Part shown: positions 11,606-18,966 of the stretch, in pieces | How the letters are laid out: each line of letters begins with the position of its first letter | How positions within the stretch are numbered: position 1 is the stretch's first letter | Notes under the pieces: model-generated | What the model was told of the DNA's origin: nothing | The model's database searches: none | Seen by the model: the letters and a program-made list of their open reading frames with translations, nothing else | Origin: Nocardioides sp. URHA0020 | GTDB lineage: Bacteria; Actinomycetota; Actinomycetes; Propionibacteriales; Nocardioidaceae | Direction of reading: 5' to 3' | NCBI RefSeq assembly: GCF_000620705.1 | Contig: NZ_KK211167.1 | Span: 62,001-126,000, forward strand | DNA length: 64,000 nucleotides | Position numbers and translations under genes: made by a program

Positions 11606-11902
11606 TCAGGCGGACTCGGACTCGACCACGCCGAGCCGGTCGCGGGCGTCCTCGTAGGAGCGCACCAGCCCCGCGCGGAGCGTGTCGATCAGCCCGGGCA
11701 CCTCGTCGATCGCCAGGCGGAAGGACCCGGCGCACACGTTGTCGCGCCACAGCGACAGCACGACCATGCCGGCCTCGTCGTGCCAGGTGACGCGCAGCGC
11801 ACGGTCGCCCCCACGGGGGTCGAGGTAGATCGACCCCGTCTGCGGCAGCGGGCGGACGGCGGGCACACCTCCATGATGCTCCCGACCAGCAACTGTTGTC
11901 AC
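11606..11902 (-). CDS. Small conserved protein of unknown function
   Basis: This is a 98-residue protein without membrane segments or metal motifs. The middle reads as beta-strands (YLDPRGGDRALRVTWHDEAGMVVLSLW) and the C-terminal half as helix (FRLAIDEVPGLIDTLRAGLVRSYEDARDRL), which looks like a real folded domain. I recognise no named family with confidence. The GTG at 11902 is chosen because TAGGCA lies 6 nt upstream on the minus strand and mirrors the promoter of the divergent glycosylase gene. A GTG near 11869 is an alternative start. It precedes the AAA ATPase gene by about 60 bp. Confidence 0.65.
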   Translation of the reverse strand: MTTVAGREHHGGVPAVRPLPQTGSIYLDPRGGDRALRVTWHDEAGMVVLSLWRDNVCAGSFRLAIDEVPGLIDTLRAGLVRSYEDARDRLGVVESESA

Positions 11903-11924
11903 CGGTTCTGCCTAGGATGACGGG
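11903..11924. promoter_or_regulatory. 22-bp divergent leaderless promoter pair
   Basis: The plus-strand hexamer TAGGAT (11913-11918) and the minus-strand hexamer TAGGCA (11914-11909) share the central TA. Each ends 6 nt before its own start codon (GTG at 11925, GTG at 11902). The whole intergenic space is 22 bp. Confidence 0.55.
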
Positions 11925-12791
11925 GTGCCCGAGCTGCCCGAGGTGGAAGCCCTGGCCCTCGACCTGAGGAGCCGGCTGGACGGCCACGCCATCGCGAAGA
12001 TCCACCTGGCGGCGTTCAGCGCCCTCAAGACCTTCGACCCGCCGCTGTCCGCGCTCGAGGGCACGATGGTCGACGACGTGACGCGGCACGGCAAGTTCCT
12101 CGACATCGAGGCCTCGGGGATCCACCTGTGCCTCCACCTCGCGCGGGCCGGCTGGGTGCGCTGGCGCGACGAGGTGCCGACGATCCCGCCCAAGCCCAGC
12201 ACGAAGTCCACCCTCGCGCTGCGCGTGGTGCTCGACGACCAGTCCGGCCTCGACATCACCGAGGCCGGCACCCGCAAGAGCCTGGCGGTGTACGTCGTCC
12301 GCGACCCGCAGGACGTGCCCGGCATCGCCCGGCTCGGCCCGGACCCGCTCACCGACGACTTCACCCTGGAGCGGTTCGCCGGGATCCTCCGGGCCGAGGG
12401 CCGCAAGCAGCTCAAGGGCGTGCTCCGCTACCAGAGCACCATCGCCGGGATCGGCAACGCCTACTCCGACGAGATCCTGCACGCCGCGAAGATGTCGCCG
12501 TTCAAGCCGGCCAGCGGCCTCAGCGACGACGAGGTCGCCGCGTTGTACGCCGCCCTGCGCACCACCCTCGGCGACGCGGTCGAGCGCTCGCGCGGCCTGC
12601 ACGCGAGCGAGCTCAAGGGCGAGAAGAAGTCCAACCTCGCGGTGCACGGCCAGACCGGCAAGCCCTGCCCGGTCTGCGGCGACACGGTGCTCGAGGTGTC
12701 CTTCGCCGACTCCAGCCTGCAGTACTGCCCGACCTGCCAGACCGGCGGCAAGCCGCTCGCCGACCGCCGGATGAGCCGCCTGCTGAAGTGA
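11925..12791 (+). CDS. Fpg/Nei family DNA glycosylase
   Basis: This base-excision repair enzyme of 288 residues has the catalytic N-terminus PELPEVE (Pro after the removed Met is the nucleophile, Glu is catalytic) directly at the start. It also has the helix-two-turn-helix segment with GIGNAYSDEILHAAKMSP (about 171-188) and a C-terminal zinc finger with CPVC and YCPTCQTGGK. The conserved lysine and Asn of Fpg (GKFL, GN) are present. The GTG start is fixed by PELPEVE and by TAGGAT 6 nt upstream. Whether it prefers oxidised purines (Fpg-like) or pyrimidines (Nei-like) cannot be decided by eye. Confidence 0.92.
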   Translation: MPELPEVEALALDLRSRLDGHAIAKIHLAAFSALKTFDPPLSALEGTMVDDVTRHGKFLDIEASGIHLCLHLARAGWVRWRDEVPTIPPKPSTKSTLALRVVLDDQSGLDITEAGTRKSLAVYVVRDPQDVPGIARLGPDPLTDDFTLERFAGILRAEGRKQLKGVLRYQSTIAGIGNAYSDEILHAAKMSPFKPASGLSDDEVAALYAALRTTLGDAVERSRGLHASELKGEKKSNLAVHGQTGKPCPVCGDTVLEVSFADSSLQYCPTCQTGGKPLADRRMSRLLK

Positions 12792-12810
12792 CCCCCCGGC
12801 GCCGGCCGGC

Positions 12811-12838
12811 GAGCCGGGCGCGCTCGTGCGCCGGGCTC
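12811..12838. terminator. Bidirectional hairpin between convergent genes
   Basis: GAGCCGGGCGC and GCGCCGGGCTC can pair over 10 of 11 positions around a 6-nt loop. It sits between the glycosylase stop (12791) and the stop of the convergent DUF4396 gene (12840). There is no T-tract, as is usual in high-GC actinomycetes. Confidence 0.45.
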
Positions 12839-12839
12839 C

Positions 12840-13433
12840 TCAGCGGCCGGCAGCGGCGTGGCTCCGGTCGCCGTCGAGCTCGTCGGCGATCGACACCACG
12901 AGACCGCCGAGCATGAACGCGACCAGCACGGCCACCAGCGACGACGTCGGCAAGGACGGGATGAGCCGCCGTGCTCCGACCACCTCGCCACCACCGTGGT
13001 GGTGCTCGTGCAGCAACGCGTGTCCCTTGCCGCGCTGCAGCAGGTGGCGGTTGACCGGGTACGCCGCGAAGAACGCCGCCGTCAGCGAGATCATCATCCC
13101 CACCCAGAACACGACGTTGACCAGCCCCGCGTCCATCGCGCCGGGGATGATCGCCATGACGAGGTTGTCGACGAGCTCCATGGTCGCTATTGACAGAGTG
13201 TCAGCAGCGACGACGACGCTCAGCGCGGCGCCGACGGACAGCCCGGCCCGGACCAGCGGGAGCGAGGAGAGCGTGAAGCCGAAGACGAAGGCGAGCGCCA
13301 CCGACAGGGCGATGGTCCAGCCGTTCGCGAGCCCGGCGGCGGTGCCGACGATCAGCCCCACGATCTCGCCGATCGCGCAGCCGGTCAGGCAGTGCAGCGT
13401 CGCGCTCGCGGCCATCGAGTTCACGCCCTGCAC
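12840..13433 (-). CDS. DUF4396 family membrane protein
   Basis: The 197-residue integral membrane protein has the family's LHCLTGCAIGEIVG start (residues about 13-26), about five hydrophobic segments and a histidine-rich loop (HALLHEHHHGGG, about 139-150) that could bind metal. DUF4396 has no established function; links to copper or other metals have been proposed for relatives with the conserved HCxxGC motif. That is family lore rather than something visible here. The GTG at 13433 has TAGGCT 6 nt upstream on the minus strand; an ATG seven codons in is an alternative. It is divergent from the rhodanese gene with only 22 bp between starts. Confidence 0.82.
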   Translation of the reverse strand: MQGVNSMAASATLHCLTGCAIGEIVGLIVGTAAGLANGWTIALSVALAFVFGFTLSSLPLVRAGLSVGAALSVVVAADTLSIATMELVDNLVMAIIPGAMDAGLVNVVFWVGMMISLTAAFFAAYPVNRHLLQRGKGHALLHEHHHGGGEVVGARRLIPSLPTSSLVAVLVAFMLGGLVVSIADELDGDRSHAAAGR

Positions 13434-13455
13434 GGCGTCAGCCTAGTCTCGGACC
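13434..13455. promoter_or_regulatory. 22-bp divergent leaderless promoter pair
   Basis: TAGTCT on the plus strand (13444-13449) and TAGGCT on the minus strand (13445-13440) overlap at the central TA. Each has a 6-nt spacer to its own start codon (ATG 13456, GTG 13433). The geometry is identical to the pair at 11903-11924. Confidence 0.6.
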
Positions 13456-13791
13456 ATGAGCCAGATCCCGACCGTCTCCGTCGACGCCGTGCCCGACCCG
13501 CTCCCCGAGGAGCTCTCGGTCCTCGACGTCCGCGAGGACGTCGAGTGGGAGCACGGGCACATCGAGGGCGCCGTCCACATCCCGATGAACGACCTGCCCG
13601 AGCGGCTCGACGAGGTCGGCGGCGGGCAGACCCTGGTGGTCTGCAAGGTCGGCGGCCGCTCCGGTCAGGTCACCGCCTGGCTGGCCGAGCAGGGCTACAA
13701 CGTGGTCAACCTCGACGGCGGCATGCTCGACTGGGCCTCCGCCGGCCGGCCGATGGTCAGCGAGACCGGCCAGCCGCCCCGGGTGGTCTGA
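13456..13791 (+). CDS. Single-domain rhodanese-like sulfurtransferase
   Basis: The 111-residue protein is one rhodanese domain. It has VLDVREDVEWEHGHIEGAVHIP at residues 22-43 and the active-site loop VCKVGGRSGQ at 62-71, with Cys63 as the persulfide-forming residue. It is cytoplasmic and of normal length for GlpE/PspE-like proteins. Its sulfur donor and acceptor are unknown. TAGTCT ends 6 nt before the ATG, suggesting a leaderless mRNA, and the promoter region is shared with the divergent DUF4396 gene. Confidence 0.93.
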   Translation: MSQIPTVSVDAVPDPLPEELSVLDVREDVEWEHGHIEGAVHIPMNDLPERLDEVGGGQTLVVCKVGGRSGQVTAWLAEQGYNVVNLDGGMLDWASAGRPMVSETGQPPRVV

Positions 13792-13795
13792 CCGG

Positions 13796-14287
13796 TCAGG
13801 AGCCGGACGACGGCAGCGACAGGTCCGGGGTCGGGCAGCTGTCCGCCGTCCACGTGGCGAACGCATCGGCCGCCTTCTTGTCCGCCTTCGACAGCTGGTC
13901 GTCGAGGTTCTGGAAGTCCGTGAGCCCGGCCTTCGAGCTCAGGTCCTGGATCTTCGCGATCACGACCTCGAAGCCGTCGCGGGCCTCGTCGCTCATCGTG
14001 GCCGGCGTCCCGTAGTCGGCCATGCCGTCCGCCCACTTCTTGATGCCCGCGAGGGCGCGCGTGGGGTTGGTGCGGTCCCCGGCGAGCAGGCTGTCGTACA
14101 GCCCGTTGAACTTCGCGCAGAAGCCGCTCTCGGAGGCGTCCGTCGGCGCACTCCCGGCATCGGCGCCACCACCGTCGCTGTCGGACCCGCCGCACCCGGC
14201 GAGGCCACCGAGCAGCAGCACGACCCCGGCGATCCTGAGAGCGGTCGTCCCTGCGGTCGTCCCCGTGGTCGTCCCTGTGGTCGCCAT
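13796..14287 (-). CDS. Putative lipoprotein of unknown function
   Basis: This 163-residue exported protein has a hydrophobic segment (LRIAGVVLLLGGLAG) and lipobox LAGC with Cys near residue 32. A Gly/Ser/Asp-rich linker follows and then a helical domain of about 115 residues (FCAKFNGLYDSLLAGD and similar). The N-terminus before the signal is a Thr/Gly repeat (TTGTTTGTTAGTT) encoded by imperfect 12-bp direct repeats at about 14232-14285. The true start may therefore be further in. GAGGGG lies upstream of the ATG. No named family is recognised. Its stop is 5 bp from the stop of the rhodanese gene on the other strand. Confidence 0.75.
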   Translation of the reverse strand: MATTGTTTGTTAGTTALRIAGVVLLLGGLAGCGGSDSDGGGADAGSAPTDASESGFCAKFNGLYDSLLAGDRTNPTRALAGIKKWADGMADYGTPATMSDEARDGFEVVIAKIQDLSSKAGLTDFQNLDDQLSKADKKAADAFATWTADSCPTPDLSLPSSGS

Positions 14288-14317
14288 GCGTGCCCCTCGG
14301 TCGTCGATGGTTGCGGC

Positions 14318-15001
14318 TCACCCTGCGGTGAGGAAGGCCGGCTCGCTCTCCCGAAGAGCCCGGGACAGCCGGCGCAGATACGTCTCGCGGCTCACCTCGA
14401 CCACCCCGAGCGACGCCAGGTGCGGCGTCGACCACTGCACGTCGAGCAGACGCTGACCCGGCCCACTCTGCCGCAGCCCTTCGACGAGCGCGACCAGGGC
14501 GACCTTCGAGGCGTCCCGCTCGCGGTGGAACATCGACTCGCCCGCGAAGAGGCCGCCGATGGCGACGCCGTACAGCCCCCCGGCCAGACGTCCGTCGCGC
14601 CACGCCTCGACGGAGTGCCCCCAGCCCAGCTCGTGCAGGCGGAGGTACGCCGCGCGGATGTCGCTGTCGATCCAGCCCTGGGGCCGCGAGGGGTCGGCGC
14701 ACGCGTCCGCGACCTCGGCGAAGGCCGTGTCGACCCGGATCTCGAAGTCGCGGCAGGAGCGCCGCAGCGACTTGGTGACCCGCAGCCCGTCGAGCGGCAG
14801 CACGCCGCGGCGCACCGGGCAGAACCAGTACATGGGGTCCCCCGGCGTGCCCGACGGCATCGGGAAGAGCCCGCGTCGGTACGCCGCCAGGAGCGTCCCG
14901 GGCGCGAGGTCGGCGCCGATGCCGACCAGGTCGTCATCGGGGTCGTAGCCCGCCGGGTCGCCGAACGTCCAGTGCGACGGCGGGGGCTCGACGGGAGGCA
15001 C
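14318..15001 (-). CDS. aat: Leucyl/phenylalanyl-tRNA--protein transferase
   Basis: Aat attaches Leu or Phe to proteins with N-terminal Arg or Lys, marking them for ClpAP through the N-end rule. The 227-residue sequence contains the family landmarks AAYRRGLFPMP (about 36-46), YWFCPVRRGVLPLDGLRV (about 54-71), GWIDSDIRAAYLRLHELGWGHSVE (about 105-128) and GLFAGESMFHRERDASKVAL (about 147-166). The GTG start at 15001 is set by TACGGT 6 nt upstream and by the family length; longer minus-strand readings are shadow. It is divergent from the EcsC gene. Confidence 0.95.
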   Translation of the reverse strand: MPPVEPPPSHWTFGDPAGYDPDDDLVGIGADLAPGTLLAAYRRGLFPMPSGTPGDPMYWFCPVRRGVLPLDGLRVTKSLRRSCRDFEIRVDTAFAEVADACADPSRPQGWIDSDIRAAYLRLHELGWGHSVEAWRDGRLAGGLYGVAIGGLFAGESMFHRERDASKVALVALVEGLRQSGPGQRLLDVQWSTPHLASLGVVEVSRETYLRRLSRALRESEPAFLTAG

Positions 15002-15040
15002 GCACCGACCGTAGCGGGCACCGGTCCGTACGATCGAGGC

Positions 15041-15733
15041 GTGGGCGCGAAGAGCAACATCACCGCAGCGGCCGGCAAGTACGTCGCGCCGCGGCTGCCC
15101 GCGCTCGCCCCGGAGCTGAACGCCTCCTTCGTGCGCGAGGCCCTCGACCGCGCGATCCACGGGGTCGGCCCGCTGCCGTCGGCCGCGAAGACGGCCGAGA
15201 AGGCGCTGCGCGAGGCCGACGGCCGCGACCGGCGCGCGGTCCGCTCGGTGGTCGACGACCACGTCCGCTACGCGGGGGCCCAGGGGATGCTGACCAGCGT
15301 CGGTGGCGCCTTCACCGCGATGGTCACGATCCCGACGAACATCACCGGCCTCGCGCTGATCCAGGCCCGGATGGTCGCCGTCATCGCCCACGTGCGCGGT
15401 TACGACCTCGAGGACCCGCGGGTCCGCAACGCGGTGCTGGCCTGCATGCTCGGCGAGGACCGGGTCGACGCGCTGGTCGCCGCCCGCAAGATCCCGGCTC
15501 CGCCGATGGCGCTGGCCACCGCGCCGGCGCACGACCCGGCGACCGACCGGGTGCTCTGTGCCGAGGTCACCTCGGAGCTGGTGACGAAGGTCGCCGGCAA
15601 GCACGCTGCCATCGCGGTCGCCCGCCGGGTCCCGGTCGTCGGAGGCATCGTCGGCATGAGCGTCGACGGCTTCGCGACCTACCAGATCGGGCGCTACTCC
15701 GGCGCGGAGCTGCGCCCGCGCGCGCGCCGGTAG
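15041..15733 (+). CDS. EcsC family protein
   Basis: The 230-residue protein has the EcsC pattern: a helical N-terminus, a glycine-rich hydrophobic segment around residues 87-110 (GMLTSVGGAFTAMVTIPTNI), QARMVAVIAHVRGYDLEDPRVR (about 107-128) and a second glycine-rich stretch near the C-terminus (RRVPVVGGIVGMSVDGF). EcsC-like proteins are often found near ABC transporters or proteases, but the biochemical role is unknown. The GTG start has TACGAT 6 nt upstream. Its 3' end overlaps the convergent sulfotransferase gene by 40 bp. Confidence 0.88.
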   Translation: MGAKSNITAAAGKYVAPRLPALAPELNASFVREALDRAIHGVGPLPSAAKTAEKALREADGRDRRAVRSVVDDHVRYAGAQGMLTSVGGAFTAMVTIPTNITGLALIQARMVAVIAHVRGYDLEDPRVRNAVLACMLGEDRVDALVAARKIPAPPMALATAPAHDPATDRVLCAEVTSELVTKVAGKHAAIAVARRVPVVGGIVGMSVDGFATYQIGRYSGAELRPRARR

Positions 15734-16908
15734 GCGCCGAGCGCCGTGCGACCGAACCCGCTGTCCTGCAGCCGGCGTACGGTCCGCTCGCGCCAGCGGT
15801 ACGTCGGGCGCAGGTAGGAGCGCTCGAGGGCGCGGTAGGCCTCGTCGAGCTCGGCCTGCACCTCGCCCTCGCGCCGGCGCAGCCGGGCGCCCTCCAGCAG
15901 CAGCGCCTTGATGGCATCGAGGGCGGCGGCGCCGACCTCGGTCTCGTCGGGCTGGTCGGGGTCGACGTACGACGCGGAGGGTGCGGCCCCGACGAGGTCG
16001 TCCAGGTCGCCGATCACGTCGTACCCCTGCCGCCGGAGCTCCTCGGTCCACGTCGTGGTGAGCTCGGAGACCCACGGGTGCAGGTCCGGCGGGAGCGCGA
16101 GCCGAGCGGAGCCGGTGCGCCGCGACAGCATCTGGTGGGCGACCACCTCGGTGACCAGCGGCCGGTAGTCGCCGGGCTCCAGCTCCGCGCTGGAGATCGC
16201 GTTGATCCGCCGCATCAGGGTGGTCTCAGGCACGCCCAGGGACACGTTGGAGCGCTCGCCCTCGAGGTCGAGCTCGAGGCCGTCGAGGCCGAAGGCGGTG
16301 CTGAACCGCTCCCACAGCAGCTGTCGCGGGCCGCCCGCCGGCGGCACCGTGATGATGTGGACCTGCTCGGGCGGCAGGTCGTGACCCCACCGGTCCAGGA
16401 TGTCGGGCAGCTCCTGCGCCGCCCAGAACCAGCTGCCGATCCGGGAGTCGCGGTCGGGGTCCTGGATGGTGTCGAGGAACTCGCGGTAGGACAGCTCCTC
16501 GCGGTGCTTGAGGTTCTCCTGCCACTCCGCGGGGATCTGGCGGACCAGGTCGCGCGCGGAGATGACCAGGTGGACCTCGGTCCCGGCACCGTGACCGAGG
16601 GAGCGGATCGCCCGGTCCGCCTCGGCGCGCGTCGCGGTCGCCAGGATCTCGTGGCTGACGATCGCGGTGCCGGGGTGGCGGCGTACCGCCTCGGCCAGCC
16701 GGTCCCACCCACCGACGCCCTGCCGCTCCAGGCCACCCCACTGGGTGCGGGTCAGCTCGAGCGCCGCGAGGAAGTGGGCGTCGAAGCGGTCGGCGGGGTA
16801 GAGGATGCCGGCGGCTTCGAGGACGGTGCGGTTGCGGAAGAGGACGTCCTGGAGGTACGACGTGCCGGTCTTCGGGGTGCCGACGTGCAGCAGGACTCGA
16901 GTGCTCAC
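15694..16908 (-). CDS. Sulfotransferase-like protein
   Basis: This 404-residue protein has an N-terminal P-loop variant (LLHVGTPKTGTSYLQDVLF, residues about 5-23) typical of PAPS-binding sulfotransferases. It also has a VISARDLVRQIPAEWQE segment (about 118-134) that matches the 3'-phosphate-binding region. The C-terminus from about 330 is helical with a basic tail (RLRRREGEVQAELDEAYRALERSYLRPTYRWRE), as in surface-polysaccharide-linked enzymes. The acceptor is unknown; a cell-surface glycan or glycolipid is plausible. The GTG start overlaps the upstream stop as GTGA, so it is coupled to the gene at 16905. Confidence 0.85.
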   Translation of the reverse strand: MSTRVLLHVGTPKTGTSYLQDVLFRNRTVLEAAGILYPADRFDAHFLAALELTRTQWGGLERQGVGGWDRLAEAVRRHPGTAIVSHEILATATRAEADRAIRSLGHGAGTEVHLVISARDLVRQIPAEWQENLKHREELSYREFLDTIQDPDRDSRIGSWFWAAQELPDILDRWGHDLPPEQVHIITVPPAGGPRQLLWERFSTAFGLDGLELDLEGERSNVSLGVPETTLMRRINAISSAELEPGDYRPLVTEVVAHQMLSRRTGSARLALPPDLHPWVSELTTTWTEELRRQGYDVIGDLDDLVGAAPSASYVDPDQPDETEVGAAALDAIKALLLEGARLRRREGEVQAELDEAYRALERSYLRPTYRWRERTVRRLQDSGFGRTALGAYRRARGRSSAPE

Positions 16909-17999
16909 TTCTTCTCCAACAGCAGGCGCAGGGCGAGCGCCAGGACCCCGGGGTCCGAGGGCTCGGTGACGCCGGGACGGTCGATCGGCAGCAGGCTCCC
17001 CAGACGGCCGTGGACAGCGTAGCCACCCTCCAGCAGGTCGTCGGTCGTACGACGGGCGTGCGCGCGCACCCACCCGGTGTGCCGCGCCGGCAGCACCAGC
17101 GGCTCGCCCGGGGCGTCGAGGAGGCGCGGCACGAGGGACTGGCGGAGGAGGGCCCGACGCTCCTCGGGCACCACGAGCACCCCGAGCACCTGCCCGACCC
17201 GGCGGGCCAGGTCGACGGCGTCGGCGGTGAGCGGTGGGCTCCCGGGCAGCGGTCCGCGGCCCCGGGTCAGGCGAGGGACGGCGTCGAGGTCCAGCACGAC
17301 GTGGACCCGCGCGGTGCCGACCTCCCGGCCCCAGTGGTCGGCGGTACGCGCCAGGTCGATCCTGGCCGGCAGCCGGTCGGCTCGGGAGGCCCGGTCGAGC
17401 CAGGCGCGCCACGACTGCACGCCCTGCGACAGGCTGCGCGCGGTCCACAGGTCGACCAGCATCTGGCCCACGTCGGTGCCGAGCACCAGCGTGCGCGCAT
17501 CGCGGCCCCCCGGCGGCCGGCCCTGCGCCGCGAGGGCGGCCCGGCGCGGGTCGGTGAGCATCGGGTCGCCGACGAGCCGGTAGCGCCGGCGCCACGGCCG
17601 GGGACGCGGCAGGCGCGTCGGGCTCGCCAGCCCGGCAGCGACGACGTCCTCCGCGAGCAGGGCGGACGCGACCCGCAGGAGCTCGCGCTCGGGCAGGTCC
17701 GCCGGATCGACCGGCGCGGACCCGAAGCCACGGGGTCGCGCGGCTCCGGCGAGCTCCAGGTCGAGACGCCCCCGGCCGGCCGGGCTCGCCTCGAGCACCC
17801 GTCGGGCGAGCACGGCGTCGACCGGGCCCGCGGCGTTCAACCGCCGCAGCAGCTCGAGCTGCTGGGCGCCCGGGAGGTAGCGCCCGGCCGCGGCACCGTC
17901 GTCGCTCCAGCGGTCCCAGGGCGTCGTACCGCCGTCTCGGAGGTGGGCCACCCACCCCCACCCACGACGCAGGCCCGGGAAGTCGTCGTCGAGGGCCAT
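16905..17999 (-). CDS. Uncharacterised protein coupled to the sulfotransferase
   Basis: The 364-residue soluble protein is rich in Arg, Leu and Pro. Recognisable stretches are DARTLVLGTDVGQMLVDLWTAR (about 168-189) and ARVHVVLDLDAVPRL (about 229-243), but I cannot assign a family. No signal peptide or membrane helix is present. It is translationally coupled (GTGA) to the sulfotransferase gene, so the two products probably act in one process, for example modification of a surface molecule. A CACAAT hexamer lies 7 nt before the ATG at 17999. Confidence 0.7.
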   Translation of the reverse strand: MALDDDFPGLRRGWGWVAHLRDGGTTPWDRWSDDGAAAGRYLPGAQQLELLRRLNAAGPVDAVLARRVLEASPAGRGRLDLELAGAARPRGFGSAPVDPADLPERELLRVASALLAEDVVAAGLASPTRLPRPRPWRRRYRLVGDPMLTDPRRAALAAQGRPPGGRDARTLVLGTDVGQMLVDLWTARSLSQGVQSWRAWLDRASRADRLPARIDLARTADHWGREVGTARVHVVLDLDAVPRLTRGRGPLPGSPPLTADAVDLARRVGQVLGVLVVPEERRALLRQSLVPRLLDAPGEPLVLPARHTGWVRAHARRTTDDLLEGGYAVHGRLGSLLPIDRPGVTEPSDPGVLALALRLLLEKK

Positions 18000-18030
18000 G
18001 GCGAGGATTGTGCCGCAGGCACGGGGTTCG

Positions 18031-18966
18031 CTACGACGCGTCTTGAGCCAGTGCTCGCACGACGGCCGACGGGCTGGGCCGCCCGAGGTGCCCGGCCATC
18101 CAGACGCTGGTGTCGACGACCTGCTGCAGGTCGACGCCGTGCTCGATGCCGAGCCCGGTCAGCATCCAGACCAGGTCCTCGGTGGCGAGGTTGCCGGTGG
18201 CGCTCTTGGCGTACGGGCAGCCGCCGAGGCCACCCGCGCTCGCGTCGTACGTCGTGATGCCGGCCTGCAGGGCGCTGTAGGTGTTGGCGAGGGCCTGGCC
18301 GTAGGTGTCGTGGAAGTGCATCGCGAGCTGGTCGACGCCCATGCCGGCGCCCACGAAGGCGTCGACGAGCGCCGTCACGTGCCCGGGTGTGCCGACCCCG
18401 ATGGTGTCGCCGAGGCTGAGCTGGCTGGCGCCGAGGTCGAAGAGCCGCCGGCCCACCTCGACGACCTGGTCGACCGGCACGCCGCCCTCCCACGGGTCGC
18501 CGAAGCACATGGAGACGTAGGCCCGGACGTCGAGCCCGGCGTCGCGGGCGCGGCGCACGGTCGGCTCGAACATCGCGAGCTGCTCGTCCAGGCTGCGGTT
18601 GAGGTTGCGCTGCGCGAAGGTCTCGGTGGCCGAGCCGAAGACCGCGATGTGCCGCGCGCCGAGCTCGAGCGCGCGGTCCAGGCCGCGCTCGTTGGGGACC
18701 AGGACGGGGCAGTCCCGCCCGGCCTCGCCGAGCAGCCCCATCAGCTCGGCCGCGTCGGCCAGCTGCGGCACCCACCTCGGGTGGACGAAGCTGGTGGCCT
18801 CGACGATCGGCAGACCGGCGCCGAGGAGGCGGCGTACGAACTCGGCCTTGACGTCGGTCGGGACCAGCGCCTGCTCGTTCTGCAGGCCGTCGCGGGGTCC
18901 GACCTCGTAGATCGTGACGTGCGTCGGGAGCCCGTCCGGTCGTACGACGGTGGGGAGCTCACTCAT
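18031..18966 (-). CDS. Hydroxymethylglutaryl-CoA lyase
   Basis: The enzyme cleaves HMG-CoA to acetoacetate and acetyl-CoA, the last step of leucine breakdown. The 311-residue TIM-barrel has EVGPRDGLQNE (about 21-31), the metal-binding DxHDT-type motif MHFHDTYGQALANT (about 210-223) and GGLGGCPYAKSATGNLATED (about 240-259), which includes the catalytic cysteine loop. The ATG at 18966 lies within the end of the biotin carboxylase gene (8-bp overlap). It is the third gene of an operon after the carboxylase subunits. Confidence 0.94.
   Translation of the reverse strand: MSELPTVVRPDGLPTHVTIYEVGPRDGLQNEQALVPTDVKAEFVRRLLGAGLPIVEATSFVHPRWVPQLADAAELMGLLGEAGRDCPVLVPNERGLDRALELGARHIAVFGSATETFAQRNLNRSLDEQLAMFEPTVRRARDAGLDVRAYVSMCFGDPWEGGVPVDQVVEVGRRLFDLGASQLSLGDTIGVGTPGHVTALVDAFVGAGMGVDQLAMHFHDTYGQALANTYSALQAGITTYDASAGGLGGCPYAKSATGNLATEDLVWMLTGLGIEHGVDLQQVVDTSVWMAGHLGRPSPSAVVRALAQDAS

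Noticed and set aside
14232..14285. Short tandem repeats of about 12 bp
   Set aside because: They encode the Thr/Gly N-terminus of a lipoprotein and are too few and imperfect to be a CRISPR or satellite array.
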